This document shows positions 1 to 12,377 of a stretch of DNA of 64,000 nucleotides, piece after piece. Position 1 is the stretch's first letter, and every line of letters begins with the position of its first letter. The notes under the pieces were generated by a model that was given only the letters and a program-made list of their open reading frames with translations, had not been told where the DNA came from and ran no database searches. The DNA is from Zeus faber (lineage: Eukaryota > Chordata > Actinopteri > Zeiformes > Zeidae): the NCBI GenBank assembly GCA_960531495.1, contig OY482860.1, positions 31,262,276-31,326,275 of the forward strand, in the 5' to 3' direction. Both the position numbers and the translations under genes were made by a program.

Positions 1-280
1 CTATATATAGTGCATTTAGTGTTATTTTACGGTAAGGGGGCGTGGCTCTTGCGAACGCTAGTGCAGTAAATACTGACAGACAGCAGGAACAAAAGATTGA
101 GACTGAGATCGGAGATGAGATGAGATGTATATTGTGTGTATAGTGTACATAGTATATAAAGAGTGATGAGATGAGATGGTTGGTATTGTACACAGTGTAT
201 AATACAGACTGGTCAGAGAGCTGGTCCTAAGTCTAAACGGTCGTTTAACAGGTAGGTAGTTAAGGTAGGAGTACCTGTAC
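1..280 (-). mobile_element. MITE family A copy, left end cut, microsatellites nearby
   Basis: The segment ends in ggagtacctgtac and contains acggtaagggggcgt and cggtcgtttaacagg, the reverse complement of the better copy at 42073-42347. The left part is expanded by gagatgagatg runs. No coding capacity seen. Confidence 0.7.
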
Positions 281-290
281 ACTCAATCCG

Positions 291-333
<43 letters not shown>

Positions 334-372
334 GTACATATATGTATATATCTATATCTATATCTATATATA

Positions 373-423
<51 letters not shown>

Positions 424-455
424 CACACATACATACATACATACATACATACACA
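281..455. repeat. Compound microsatellite (CT)n, (TATC/TA)n, (CATA)n
   Basis: Direct reading of simple repeats: (CT)n about 293-328, AT-rich tract 341-421, (CATA)n 427-452. Confidence 0.95.
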
Positions 456-790
456 CACAGTGAGGTTCTATTTCAGACTGAGGAGGGGATGGACTGAGGT
501 TCTGTCAGAGGAATCAGCCTGGACACTGACATTTAGAGGAACGGATGTTTCCTGTTTGTAAACTGAGGATTACATGTTCATTCTGTGGACGTTGGCCTGC
601 ATGTCTGAGCACAGAACGGTCTCAACAAATCCATCACGTCCACATCACTTTCCTCTTTTTTCCTTTAAAAGAACGTCTAGTTCAGTCCGCCAGTGGCAGC
701 ATCATTCTGGCTGGAAACACAGTTTTTAGGTGTGTTACAGGTGATGGAATTTGGGCTATGGCTACACAATGTCATTCAGATAGATGTATA
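456..790. other. LMBRD1 intron sequence, nothing recognised
   Basis: No exon, element or repeat recognised in these 335 bases. Confidence 0.5.
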
Positions 791-925
791 GGTAGGTAGT
801 ATGGTAGGTAGGTAGGTAGGTAGGTAGGTAGGTAGGTAGGTACTTTATTCATCCCTGGAAGGAAATTGCAATGTCCCAGTAGCTCACATCAAAAACAATA
901 GAAAGTTATAATAACAAACAATAGA
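791..925 (-). mobile_element. LINE 3' tail fragment with (GGTA)n
   Basis: A (GTAG)n tract is followed by actttattcatccctggaa, the reverse complement of the tail shared by many fish CR1/Rex-type LINEs. Only the 3' end is present. Confidence 0.55.
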
Positions 926-983
926 ATAGCATTTTTTTAATTGTCAATATCTGGGGAAAGGTAAAATATATAATGTATAAATA

Positions 984-1768
984 TACACTGATCAGCCACT
1001 GCATTAAAACCACCACTAATAACCACTAATATTGTGAAGCTCCCCCTTGTGTCCCCAAAACAGCTGTGACGTGGAGGCAGTGACTCCACCAGACTCTGAA
1101 GGTGTCCTGTGGTATCTGGCACCAAGACATTAGCAACAGATCCTTTAAGTCTTGGTAGTTGGAGGTAGGGCCCCCATGGATCGGGCTCGTTGTTCCAGCA
1201 CATCCCACAGATGCTCCATCGGATGGGACCTTAACCCCGCCCATCCGCACGATGTAGAAGAAAACGTGATTCATGAGTCATCACCTTCTTCCATGGCTCC
1301 ATGGTCCAGTTGTGACGCTCACGTGTCCATTGTAGGTGCCTTCAGGGGTGGACAGGGGTCAGCATGGACACGGTGAGCTCCCATATGCAGCAAGCTGCCA
1401 TGCACTGTGTATTCTACACCTTTGTATCATAGCAACATTCACTTTTTCACCACTTTGTGCTACAGTAGTTCTTCTGTGGAATTGAACCAGACGGGCTAGA
1501 CTTGGCTCCCCACGTGCATCAATGAGCCTTGGGCCCCATGACCCTGTCACCGGTTCACCTGTCGTCCTTCCTTGAACACTTCTGGTCGGTAGTAACCACT
1601 GCATAGCGGGAACAGCCTACAAGACCAGTGCTTGTGGAGATGCTCTGACCCAGTCGTCCAGCATCACAATGTGCTCCTTGTCAAAGTGGCTCAGATCCTT
1701 ACGCTGCTTCAACACATCAACTTCAACAACTGACTGTTCTCATGTTATAATAATATACAACACTAAAC

Positions 1769-1809
<41 letters not shown>

Positions 1810-2043
1810 TATAAAAGTCTATATATATAATAATAATATAACAGTATATATATATAATAATAATAATATATATATAATAATAAAATATATAACAGTCTAT
1901 ATATATATATATTAATAATATATAACACTATATATTTAATAATAATATATAACAATAATATATCCCACCCCTTGACAGGTGCTGTTTGAACGAGATGATC
2001 AATGTTGATCAATGTTATTCACTTCACCTGTCACTGGTGTTGT
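984..2043 (-). mobile_element. Tc1/mariner DNA transposon, internally deleted
   Basis: The left end (cactgatcagccactgcatt) and right end (acttcacctgtcactgg) resemble the inverted termini of a vertebrate Tc1 family. On the - strand 1720-1370 shows the N-terminal transposase (RLIDARGE, LARLVQFHRRTTVAQSGEKV) with frameshifts; 1310-1020 shows the end of the protein (MEHLWDVL, NYQDLKDLLL, SWCQIPQDTF). The two parts are joined right after H-E-S-R-F-L-L-H, so most of the DDE catalytic core is gone and the first Asp reads His. A (TAA)n and TA-rich tract at 1745-1965 expanded inside. Cannot code for active transposase. Confidence 0.85.
1768..1965. repeat. (TAA)n and TA-rich simple repeats
   Basis: ataataata run 1768-1808, then mixed tata/ataata blocks, inside the Tc1 copy. 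Confidence 0.95.
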
Positions 2044-2905
2044 GTGTGCGCGTGTGTGTGTACAAACAATGTAATAAATTACATATGTCATTATTTTAGT
2101 AGTAATTTCTCTTGCCCAGCGTGCATTCCATTCTGAAGATGTATTCTAACTGACATCATCAAAGCATTAAAAAATCCAGGACAAACATGGTGTTTGTTGT
2201 TGTTGTTAGTGATGTTTGTTGAGGAGCTGCCAACACTTGAGCCCATCATGGCCTGGGCCCACTTGGCATTCAGAGAGCAGCAGCATCCTGGTTGCAAGTA
2301 TAAAACTCAAAGTGGATTGTGGGAGGACATGTAAGAGGAGAATAAATAATCTTTGTGTTGGTTTTATTTGTGCTATTTGTCATTTCAGCATGATGTTTGA
2401 GGTTATGTTTTATAAGATCACATCACCCCACGTTCAGTCAGTTGTGAGAGTGACTGTCACACGTGGCCTGTGGTTGTGTTCCTATCGTTCTACTGCATCT
2501 TTCTGTTCCTCTGCCCTCTGTCTTCTAACATTGGTCAGAAGAACATTGTCATCTGCATCTCCTTGAGTCCACCGTAGCCAGTTACATATCTGGGTGGATG
2601 ATCTTGCCAGCACAATCCATTTGTTCTGCATACAAACCTGTAAATGAATGCTCCAGTGTGACGGATGCATTGGGATGATAAGATTACCTGTTGCCGTGGT
2701 GATGGATATTGTTACGTAACATCAATCTTTCAAATGTGACTTCCTCTGTACTTCTTTTAGTCACAGATTTGTTAAATGAATCTTACTCCAATATATTCAG
2801 TCATGAAACTAATGAAGGGTTTCAATGAGTTACCGAATTATTTATTCGCTATTCTAAACAATAACTTTACTAACTTTGAAATAATATTTTCTCTCTTTGG
2901 CAAAA
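2044..2905. other. LMBRD1 intron sequence, nothing recognised
   Basis: No exon or element recognised. Short ORFs here have no recognisable protein. Confidence 0.5.
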
Positions 2906-2911
2906 TGGTGG

Positions 2912-3030
2912 TACTAGCTGGTCACTGGGCAGGCCTGTACTGTACTAGTGGTCCTAGCTGGTCACTGGGCAGGCCTGTACCCTACTGGTTGCACTAACTA
3001 ATTACTGGGCAGGCCTGTACAGAACTGGTG
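2912..3030. repeat. About 57-bp tandem repeat, 2-3 copies
   Basis: gtcactgggcaggcctgtac occurs twice and a diverged copy (attactgggcaggcctgtac) follows, each followed by related ctggtggta-like sequence. Confidence 0.85.
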
Positions 3031-5497
3031 GTAGCAATTAGGGATGGATGGTTGCCAATGGGAATGTTTGTGTGTTGGTTACTGTGCATGTGTACGGGGT
3101 CTAGTGAAAGGCTGAGGGTGTCTGACATGGGGCTGGACGGCGGAAGTTCACCGTGGAGCCTTTTAGAGCCGGTTTATAGAGATTAATGAGGTTCTCTCCT
3201 CTGGTGAAGGGACAATGTGTGGAGTTGTTTGGCTGGACTGAGCTTCTGTTTGTAGAACTCGGAGCACAAGGCATCCACCATCAGGTCCTGTGTAGCATTG
3301 AATGTTTAAGTTGTTTTAATTACACTTGGCCAATGGTTGTTTCTGAACCTCATCTAAATGACTAAAAAATACTTTCCATCAGTCAACACAGGTGCCTCCA
3401 AGTGCTCCGTCTCTGTTAGATCTGCAAATAAAGTGAATCGATAATCTGTGGTTTTCAAAGTCAATTAAATGTTGTCTTTAGACTACTCTTTGCAAAATGG
3501 CTCATTGCAGAGGGTTTTATTTTAATGTTAGACAATCAAAAAAGTCATAAATCGTAAAAGTCTTCATATTCAACTTTATTAAGAAATCTCCAAAATAAAT
3601 GTGACTATAGAGAGCTTTTTATTTCAAGCATGTTTTTAAAGACTAATGGAGTTTTATAAAACTACAGCGGTCTGTAAAACTGTGGCCTGTCTGACAGGTG
3701 TATGCTTGGCAATGTTTCAATAGGCGAAAGGAATATTCTTTGACGTTAACAAATTTTAAGACTTTGAGCTGAAGACAAGATCCATGGTAACTGGGTCACA
3801 GACCGAAATAGGGAGGTTCCCGTCCAGAGTCCAGTCTTGAGAAGTTCAAGCCGGCAGTAATATGATTATAGTGGTATCCTTATACGGCCCAAGCCTAAAC
3901 CATAAGCTGCGGCATCTTATTTCATCTGAGTTCCTAAAGGAAGCCCCATAATACAGTGACTCTCATGTGCCTAGCTGCATGATCATACGATACTGGGAAG
4001 AGACTTCAGAGGCTAAGGAGCTCTTCAATAAGCACCTCCCCCAAAATGTCCCTGCTGTGTACATTTGCCTGAAGGGTTTTATTCGCAGTAAGATAAGAGC
4101 CACCTCATTCCACTGCTGCTGTAAATATGGCTGTGTAGATGTGGAGCACCAGCGATGATAGACAATGTTCCGTATGTCTAATCCCCGGAAAATCAGCTAA
4201 AAAAAAAACAATGCATAGAGGCAGAAACATCTATCCCTCTCTTTGTGCTGAGTTCATAAACAAAATGCACTCCATGCAGAACAGGGAGCCATTGTTTCCT
4301 TCACCAAGCTCACTCTAACAAAGGTGGTGAGATCACAATGAAACACTGAGAAATGGAACCGTCTATTCAAATGTTAATGTTCATAGAGGCTGTCAGGCAT
4401 CAAAGATTGTGCATACAATACAATACAGAGCAGGTATATAATATTTTTCATTGTATCCGGCAAATCCTTCCAACAAAGTGGAGTGCAGCATTTTATTAAC
4501 ACCTGGTTATTCAAATTCCACCACCAGTACGGGGGTCATATTTCCAACTCTCCTTTGGAGAAACTAAAGCAGTAAAAGCTGCAAACAGCCAGGCTGCGTT
4601 GGGTTTGTGGAGGTGTGGTGCTTTGCCAGAAACCCAGCGACAGGTGGGATCCTGACAGGGGAGAGAGGCAACCGATGTCTCTTCATCAATCCCTGTTTTC
4701 TGGCCCTTGTTCTGACAGCTGCTGGGACCCCCACGGTGACCCTGGTCTGATGGGTGGTCCCCTCGCCACCTCAATCAACAAGGACACTGGCTCATCCTGC
4801 GGTGAGGGAGCCAGCTGCTGGTGCTCTCCTGTTGGGTCTAATATCTAAAATAATTGTGATAAAATCCAAGAGGACAGAAATTGTGAATTCTACATTGCAT
4901 GTAATTAGAGCACCATCTGCATGTGAAAATACTCAGCTTTGTGTTCTCAGTATTAGTTTATTTGATACATCTGAGGGCCCCAATTAAAATAAGCAAGTTT
5001 CCTCTAGTTTCCACACATAATTCTTACACAATGTGCAGCTGTGAGTGGCCTGATGATGAAGCAGTATTCCAGTATCTCACGGAGCCTGGCGGGCCGCCGC
5101 CTTGATTGTGCAGTAAGTTTTTTCATGAGCCGCTGGGTCCTGAAGGTCGTCTCCATATTGATCTAGTTCTGATCTAGTTCTGATGATGTCTCATGTTTTC
5201 AAATCCAAATGCAGGTTGTGTTAACATTGTTTGCCAGCTCACCACCTGCTGTGGATTTCAGGACATGGAAAAGGTTCTGGAAAATCAACATCATGACCTG
5301 CTGACAAATTCTAAATGGATTGAAATGATCTCCTCAAACTGGATTCTAATCTCCCATTTAAACCACCTTTGAGTATTTAGCATAGTTTGCCAAAGATTGT
5401 TTAAGATAGCTTTGTGCCCTGGTAACCACTGCTCGTTACAGAAATTTGGAACAACTGGAAAATGTGAAATGATGTTTGACTCCAACATCCGCCTAGT
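3031..5497. other. LMBRD1 intron, mostly unique sequence
   Basis: No exon match, transposon end or long tandem repeat seen. The upstream LMBRD1 exon was looked for here (WEKVKSLFEEL type sequence) and not found. Confidence 0.5.
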
Positions 5498-5647
5498 GTA
5501 CATGGTTTACATGGTTTACATGGTGTACATGGTGTATATGGTGTACACGGTGTACACGGTGTACACGGTGTACATGGTGTACATGGTGTACATGGTTTAC
5601 ATGGTTTACATGGTGTACATGGTGTACATGGTGTACATGGTGTACAT
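5498..5647. repeat. 9-bp minisatellite GTACATGGT
   Basis: About 16 units of gtacatggt with variants gtttacatg and gtgtacacg. Units are a multiple of three, so both strands stay open (VYMVYM / TPCTPC). It ends 70 bases before LMBRD1 exon a. Confidence 0.95.
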
Positions 5648-5718
5648 TTGTTTTTCCAAGTCAAGGAAGCAGGCTGTTGTGTCAGATCTCTAATGGCTTC
5701 TTTCTGTGTCCACTGCAG

Positions 5719-5792
5719 ATGGCCTTCCTGCGCTATCTTTCTCCATCAGCTCTCTGACCTTGATTGGCATGCTGGCAGTCATCACTTACACG
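5719..5792 (+). CDS. LMBRD1: LMBRD1 exon a (membrane segment [19 protein letters not shown])
   Basis: Acceptor tccactgcag ends at 5718 and donor gtgagt starts at 5793. The exon opens with two bases of a split codon (reads H-G-L-P-A-L-S-F), so an upstream coding exon must exist left of the window. It encodes a transmembrane segment. A 9-bp tandem array ends only 70 bases upstream. Confidence 0.93.
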
Positions 5793-8700
5793 GTGAGTTG
5801 GGACTTACTACGTCTGCTCCGCCGGCTTGCTGCTTCATGGGCTTGAAAGACTAAATCTGTACAGAAAAGGGGGCGAATCGGCCGAGGGGAGGATATTGGC
5901 AGCCCAGTCACCTAATGGGACGCCGTCTCCACTCTCACTGTTTAAAACTTGGACAGTGTACTTACAGAGGGCAGGTATTAGACTTTATTTCTGGACTTTA
6001 TTGTGTCCACTATATTTTAGCAACATGATGATTATATTTGTAAAAGTTCTCCCATTAAATGCATTATGTTGAGCATGTTTAGCCAGGGCACTAAGGCAGC
6101 TCATATTTTCCGAGCTGAGGTGAATTGCTAAGTCATGTTTGTTTCTCTCTGTACCTTCTGTGCTTTGGATCACATACTGTTTGCAGAGATGCTCCGGTGA
6201 TGGAGTGGCCTTTCACTATTAGTAATGCCTTGTGATTCAAAGGCTCTGGCATCCCATTGCTCAGCTGCTGTCTCACCTGAGACCCGGAGTCTTCTGCATG
6301 ATGTATGCGATGCCTCGGCTCTGCCACTTATCTGTTGTCTAGTTCTAAATATAGATCTGCCTCCATGTCACTGCTCTGATTCCCGCAACATTCTGCAGCT
6401 TTTACATTTTTCTTTTACCCAGATAAGAAAAATGTACTGTGCTGTAATGCTTGTTAATGTTGTCCATTTTTCACGGGGGCTATGGTAACTAGACGGAGCT
6501 GTCCCCGCTGTTGGAGGAACACGGAGTAGTTTCTACCAGAAACAAATTAAAAACAACAAAAGGTTTTATTCCGAGGCAGTGGGAAGGAGGCTGACATTTG
6601 ACCTTGTTTTGTCCGGTTCCTGTTAAACCCAAAGACGACGTCTTGACAAATGAATGTTGAATGTTAAGTTGTAAGTGAATAAAACACTGTGCAGCGTCCC
6701 TCCAGGAGCAGGTATCCATCTCAGACGCCTTTTACCTCCTCTGCTCTGCTCCTTAAAGAGTGGATCAGTATCCAGTGGCTCCACACCATGCTTATGTGCT
6801 GCTGTGAGGACCCAGAGGTCCAGCAGAACCAGGAGGCTGAGGTCCACCTAGAGAGACCTGCCCTTTGGTAGAGCGCAGGCTGGTCCCTCGCTCCCTGTCT
6901 CTCTCTCATCCTCCTCTCCTCTGGGGGTGTTCCTTCCCAGACAAGGGTGATGGATCCCTCCCTGCTATTGGTTCCTATTATGGATGATTAACTAATGGAA
7001 TGGAAGTGACAGCTCTGTGCGGCAGGAATGTTGTCCACGAGTCCACTTTGATTTATTGCTGCTCCGTTGAGGGAGGCACTGACTATGGGATGTAAACTGC
7101 TCCCAACACTGCAGCCTGGTGCACTTTGGGAAAATGCAGAACACGCAGGTTCCGGCTTCTCTGGACGCCGTGTCAGCCCGTGCTGCAAGGAAATTAATTT
7201 CCCACCGCAGCAGATGCATAATGGACTTTCCCTAAGAGAAAATACCCTTTGGCTGATCTGGATGTGGTGGTATATCTTTTTGTTTGTGAATGGATGATTA
7301 AATTTTGTCTAAAGTATAAGAACAGCGAAGTAAGGTCCAGGTCAGCGAAGTGCCGTTGTGGTCCGTGTGACAGGGGAGGTTTCACGGCGAAGCTTCTTAA
7401 ATTCATTTTCTCTGTTAATACTCTTTAAGTCGGGGATCTTCTCAGGCTTGTCTCTTATACTGAGCTTAACTTCTGACTTAACGTCTTTTAAATTCCCTCA
7501 TCCTCCCTTTTAACCGTGACATCAGAAAACTTACAAACAGCTGTAGAGAAATGTAGTCTGAGTCACCAATAACATGATGTATTAATTGAATGATCATGTT
7601 GTTGGAGACTAGATGTGGTCCAGCCTCGATGAACCTTCATGTTGATAGACCAGATTAATGTGGCGCGATATGGATTTATTTGCCAGTTCTGAAAGTGCTC
7701 AGAACAGTAAGACAGTTTGAGCGAAGGGAGACTCTTCATCCTGAGGAGCGTTTGGAATTTCCTTAAAAGGAGAAAACCAAGCTGTAGTTTGAGTTCGCAA
7801 AGAGAAACCAGACTTTAAGTAAAACATTCTAATTGGCATTGATTGAATGGTCTATCTTTGTTTTTTTATTGCAATTAATTTGCCGTTTAGTCAGTGTGAT
7901 TTAAGGGGCAAATATGTCAAATACTGATGGATTCATTTTAAAATAATTAGCCACTTTTGCAGTTCATCTTCCCTTTTACTTCTTCCTTTTCCACGAGCTC
8001 CTCTCTGCTTCCGAAAACCTTTAGTCTGGAGGTGACGTTTCAAATGTTTCACTTTTTCTTTTTTATCTTTTTTTTAATTATGCCGTATGATAAAATATGA
8101 TTGACCGTCAAATTAACTTTAGTTTACCATCGGGCTTGTTTTACATCTTCTTAGCAGAGGCCGTAAAAAGACGGCATGAAATGTAAATGATCTTAGTGTT
8201 TGAACTGATCCTGCTATGAGAAATATACAATAATAAAATATATAATAATATACAATATATACTATAGTATATTAGTTATATAATATAAAATAATAATATG
8301 AGAAATATATTGTAAATCATCATTTACGATAAAGAGGGCTGAAAAGAGAACATATGTCACCACTTACAGAAGTTAAAATATGACTTCACCCCAAAATGTG
8401 ATATTAATTGATTACCTTTTATTATATGCATTTAAATTAAGAAGTCAGTGAGAGGAGACAATCCGCATATTTATATGCACATCTTCTCATCAATGGAATA
8501 CATTTAGCTCTATTCTGTATTGTACAAAGCAGAAATACTTAATTTTACTACTTGCTTAATATTTCATTGAGAAAACAATTGATTGAATTACATTTCTAAA
8601 TCTGCTCTGAGATCAAATGGAAAACAGAACCTACAGGACATTGTAACATCCAAAATGTGAAAGTAAAAAGTGCCAGATTAATAGCTATAATAGATGCCTT

Positions 8701-10527
8701 GTAAGAACTATTCATTGAATTGTGTTTATATGATCTAACTTTATATTGAAAAATGTTCATGGTGCTTTTCCTGTCATTTCAGCTTTTTCTTTTGACACAT
8801 ATTGATAATTGGTTTAATTTGCAAAACTCGTCTCCGGGTGACGACACCTTCACACTGTGGGTGTGAAGCCTCTCGCCGTGACCTTAGTCTGACCTCCAAA
8901 CCATTAAAAAGCCGACAGAGTTTGAAAAAGCTCCGTGGCATCTTTCACCCGGAGGGAAAACCAAGACCAGTCTTATCAGTGAAATCTGAAAATCAATTCT
9001 CCTGCCCAGAGGCGAGTAGCGGTCACGGAGCGAGCTGAACATCTCCTGCTGTCACAATATGCTTCTAACCCTTTCACCCAGAGCAGAGAACTCAGCAGAA
9101 CCTGCAGGATCCTCACCTCCCTCCGTTAGGATCCTCACCTCCCTCCGTCAGGATCCTCACCTCCCTCCGTCAGGATCCTGACCTCCCTCCGTCAGGATCC
9201 TGACCTCCCTCCGTCAGGATCCTGACCTTCCTCCGTCAGGATCCTCACCTCCCTCCATCAGGATCCTCACCTCCCTCCGTCAGGATCCTCACGTCCCTCC
9301 GTCAGGATCCTCTCCTCCCTCCATCAGGATCCTGACCTCCCTCCATCAGGATCCTCACCTCCCTCCGTCAGGATCCTCACGTCCCTCCGTCAGGATCCTC
9401 TCCTCCCTCCATCAGGATCCTCACCTCCCTCCGCCAGGATCCTGACATTCCTCCATCAGGATCGTAAGGAAAACATTTCTCTCCACTGGAGACGTCCAAA
9501 CATGATTCTCTGTTTTTGGAAAAGTAGAAAATGAATTGGCTTTTACTTAATATCTGAGATGGTTCATATTCTTCTTGGTTCAAAGTTTTACTCTGATACC
9601 AGTTTAGACCGGTTGGAGCCTCTTGGTCTTCATTGAAAAGGATTAGTATGAATCCCCTGTTTCCCATTCCTCTCACATGACGCTCCTTAAATGAATTTAT
9701 TCATCTCTGCTTGTTCCTCTTTATTATTGATCACAAAGAGCTGGATCTGGAGGGATGTGTGAGACACCTGTTAGTGTGTGGACTATGGCGTTTCTCCAGG
9801 GATCTAGGACAGCTTTTCCTTTTATTCTGCTTGATATTCTGGACGAGCCTCAGCCCAACGCAGCGCATCCACACAGAGACTGATAATCTTAAACGCTGGA
9901 AACACTGAGAGCACTCCACCTTCCTAAAGCTGGGTTCTGGAAACACCCCGTGGAGATTCTGCTCCTGGACCTGATTGACGCTGGGTGGAGGCTGCAGATC
10001 CCTCTGCAGTGACTGGGCAGGACGCAGCTCAGGAGCTTTTATATTCTGTACCCTGAAAGTGGCAGGGCTCCAGGCTGCTCCAGGCTTCTCCAGGCTGCTC
10101 CAGGTTGCTGCAAGATGCCCCAGAATGCCTCAGAATGCCCCAGGATGCTCCAGGATGCTCCAGGATGCTCCAGGATGCTCCAGGCTCCTCCAGGCTGCTC
10201 CTGTCTGTCTGTCTATCTATCTGTATTAGTCAAATATGTAATTGAATGCGTTTTTCTTTCAAATGAAGACTCAATGGTTTCTGATGTGGAGTCCTCCGTT
10301 CCCTGGTGCAGCTCAGTCTTTGTCCTTGATCTTATCTCTAGTCTCACCAGTTTGGAGATTCCTTCAGACTCCTTCTGCCACCAGGGGGCACTGTTCAGCT
10401 GCACATTCATCCCGCTGCTTCCAGACATTTCTGATACGCACACACAAAATGGTCGCTGCAAATTTAAACAATTACACAGACGCAATTAGAAACACTGCAA
10501 TAAATCTGTTTATTCACTGTGTCTGGT

Positions 10528-10574
<47 letters not shown>

Positions 10575-12296
10575 TGCGTGTCAGGCCTATGGGATGTCGG
10601 CGCTGCCACTCAGCTTGATACGAGGAACGCGCAGCGTGGCCTACGAGCGCCTGGAGAACTGCGACGACCTGGACGACGTGGAGCAGCAGATTGACAAGCT
10701 GAGGGCCAGGGTGAGTCAAGGTCAGACTGTGGAGGGAAAGGATACTTCTATCCTTTGGATGAAGGACGGAGGGATGAGGGTGTTCATAATTGCAGTTCCA
10801 TAATGTTTCACAACGGAAAATAAACCATAATGACCATAAACTCCCCCCATGGTCTGTCAACCGTCGCAGCCCGACCTCAATACACAGACATTCATGGAGT
10901 TAGTTGCCAGTGGCAACCGTCTATGCAGCGCAGATCTGTGGCCAGACGTGTTTAAACAAAGTAACCATGGAAAAGCTGCAGATCCTGCAACACCGGCACC
11001 GGCCAGCAGGGCTGTTCTCATGCAGAAGAGATTTCTGCCTTTTGGTTTTGATCAGTCACGTTGCTCTTCAGGGTATCATTATTTGAGTATTTGGTAGGTA
11101 TGTAGAGTATTATTAGGTCTCCAGCGAAGCAGCTGACCTCACTCCCAAACATGTAACTGAAGACCACAATAAGTGATTGGTTGGCTCAAATTGCTTCCTG
11201 TTTCCTACTAAAGTTTGCAAATACGCGGCCTCAGCAGAAGAGCGCCTCATCCTTTCAATGCCTTGTTTGGTGCAGTGCGCGGACGGGCGGCCGCTGTCCA
11301 CCAGGGAGCGCCGCAGCCTACAGGCCCTGGAGTCCAGGCTGCAGCTGCTCCAACGCCGGAGCCGACGCCTCGACACGGCGGAGGCTGACTGCTGGTCCAA
11401 AGTGGGAACAGCGTTCAGACCCCTCAAGGTGAGTCCACGCGTCGTGTGGGATTCTCTCTGACATTAGCGCCCCCTGTGGACCGAAGTGGTAGTGTTTCAG
11501 CTCCATTGCATCTTCAAGTTCAAGAGGGTATTTACAGTATCACATACATGTACATACGGTCATACATATATGCAGTGAAATGTCTTGACACCCGGTGATA
11601 ACGCACAATAAGCTCTGTAAGCTCTAAAAATACTAAAATGTGTGTAATGGACACGAGGTTCTCGCGCAGGCAGCCGCAATGGGCGGAGCCACAATCATGA
11701 TTCTGGTTCTATAATAATATAATGGAATGAATTATCTGTGTTGTATTAAATATACATTGAAATCCTCCTAAATGACACTCACCTTAACTTACCTCCAGCA
11801 CTTACCTCATCACAAGCATTAGTGTTGAAGAGAGAAAGAGACGTAGTGTTAGACCTGAACAGCACTGTTTGAAGGAGGCGTCGTACATCCTCTGCTCTAC
11901 CTCATATTAATACCGGGAATCTCAAGCATTTGGAACTTGTAATCATTGACTGAAGCAGTGAATCTCCTCAGTCTAACTTGGAACACACTGGAAACACACT
12001 GATCGGTAAAGGGTGATCTCTATTTTACTAAGCATGATGCTTCTCTTCTCACGCTATAAGGCTCTTATCCACCAGACAAAGTGTCGGCACAATCACAAAT
12101 GCCTTTTCCTTTCTACCTCAGAAACCAGCCGGCAACCCGCCGGCAACCAGCCTGCAACCAGCTCTGCTTGTCCCCACGTCGTCCTGCAGAGCCTTTCGCT
12201 TCCTTTGTACAGAATGTGGCTTTTGATGTACATTTCTGCTACAGTGACCTGTGTGGACCCTGGAAAGTGGCTTGAAGAGTCTGAAATTCTGACTGA

Positions 12297-12377
<81 letters not shown>

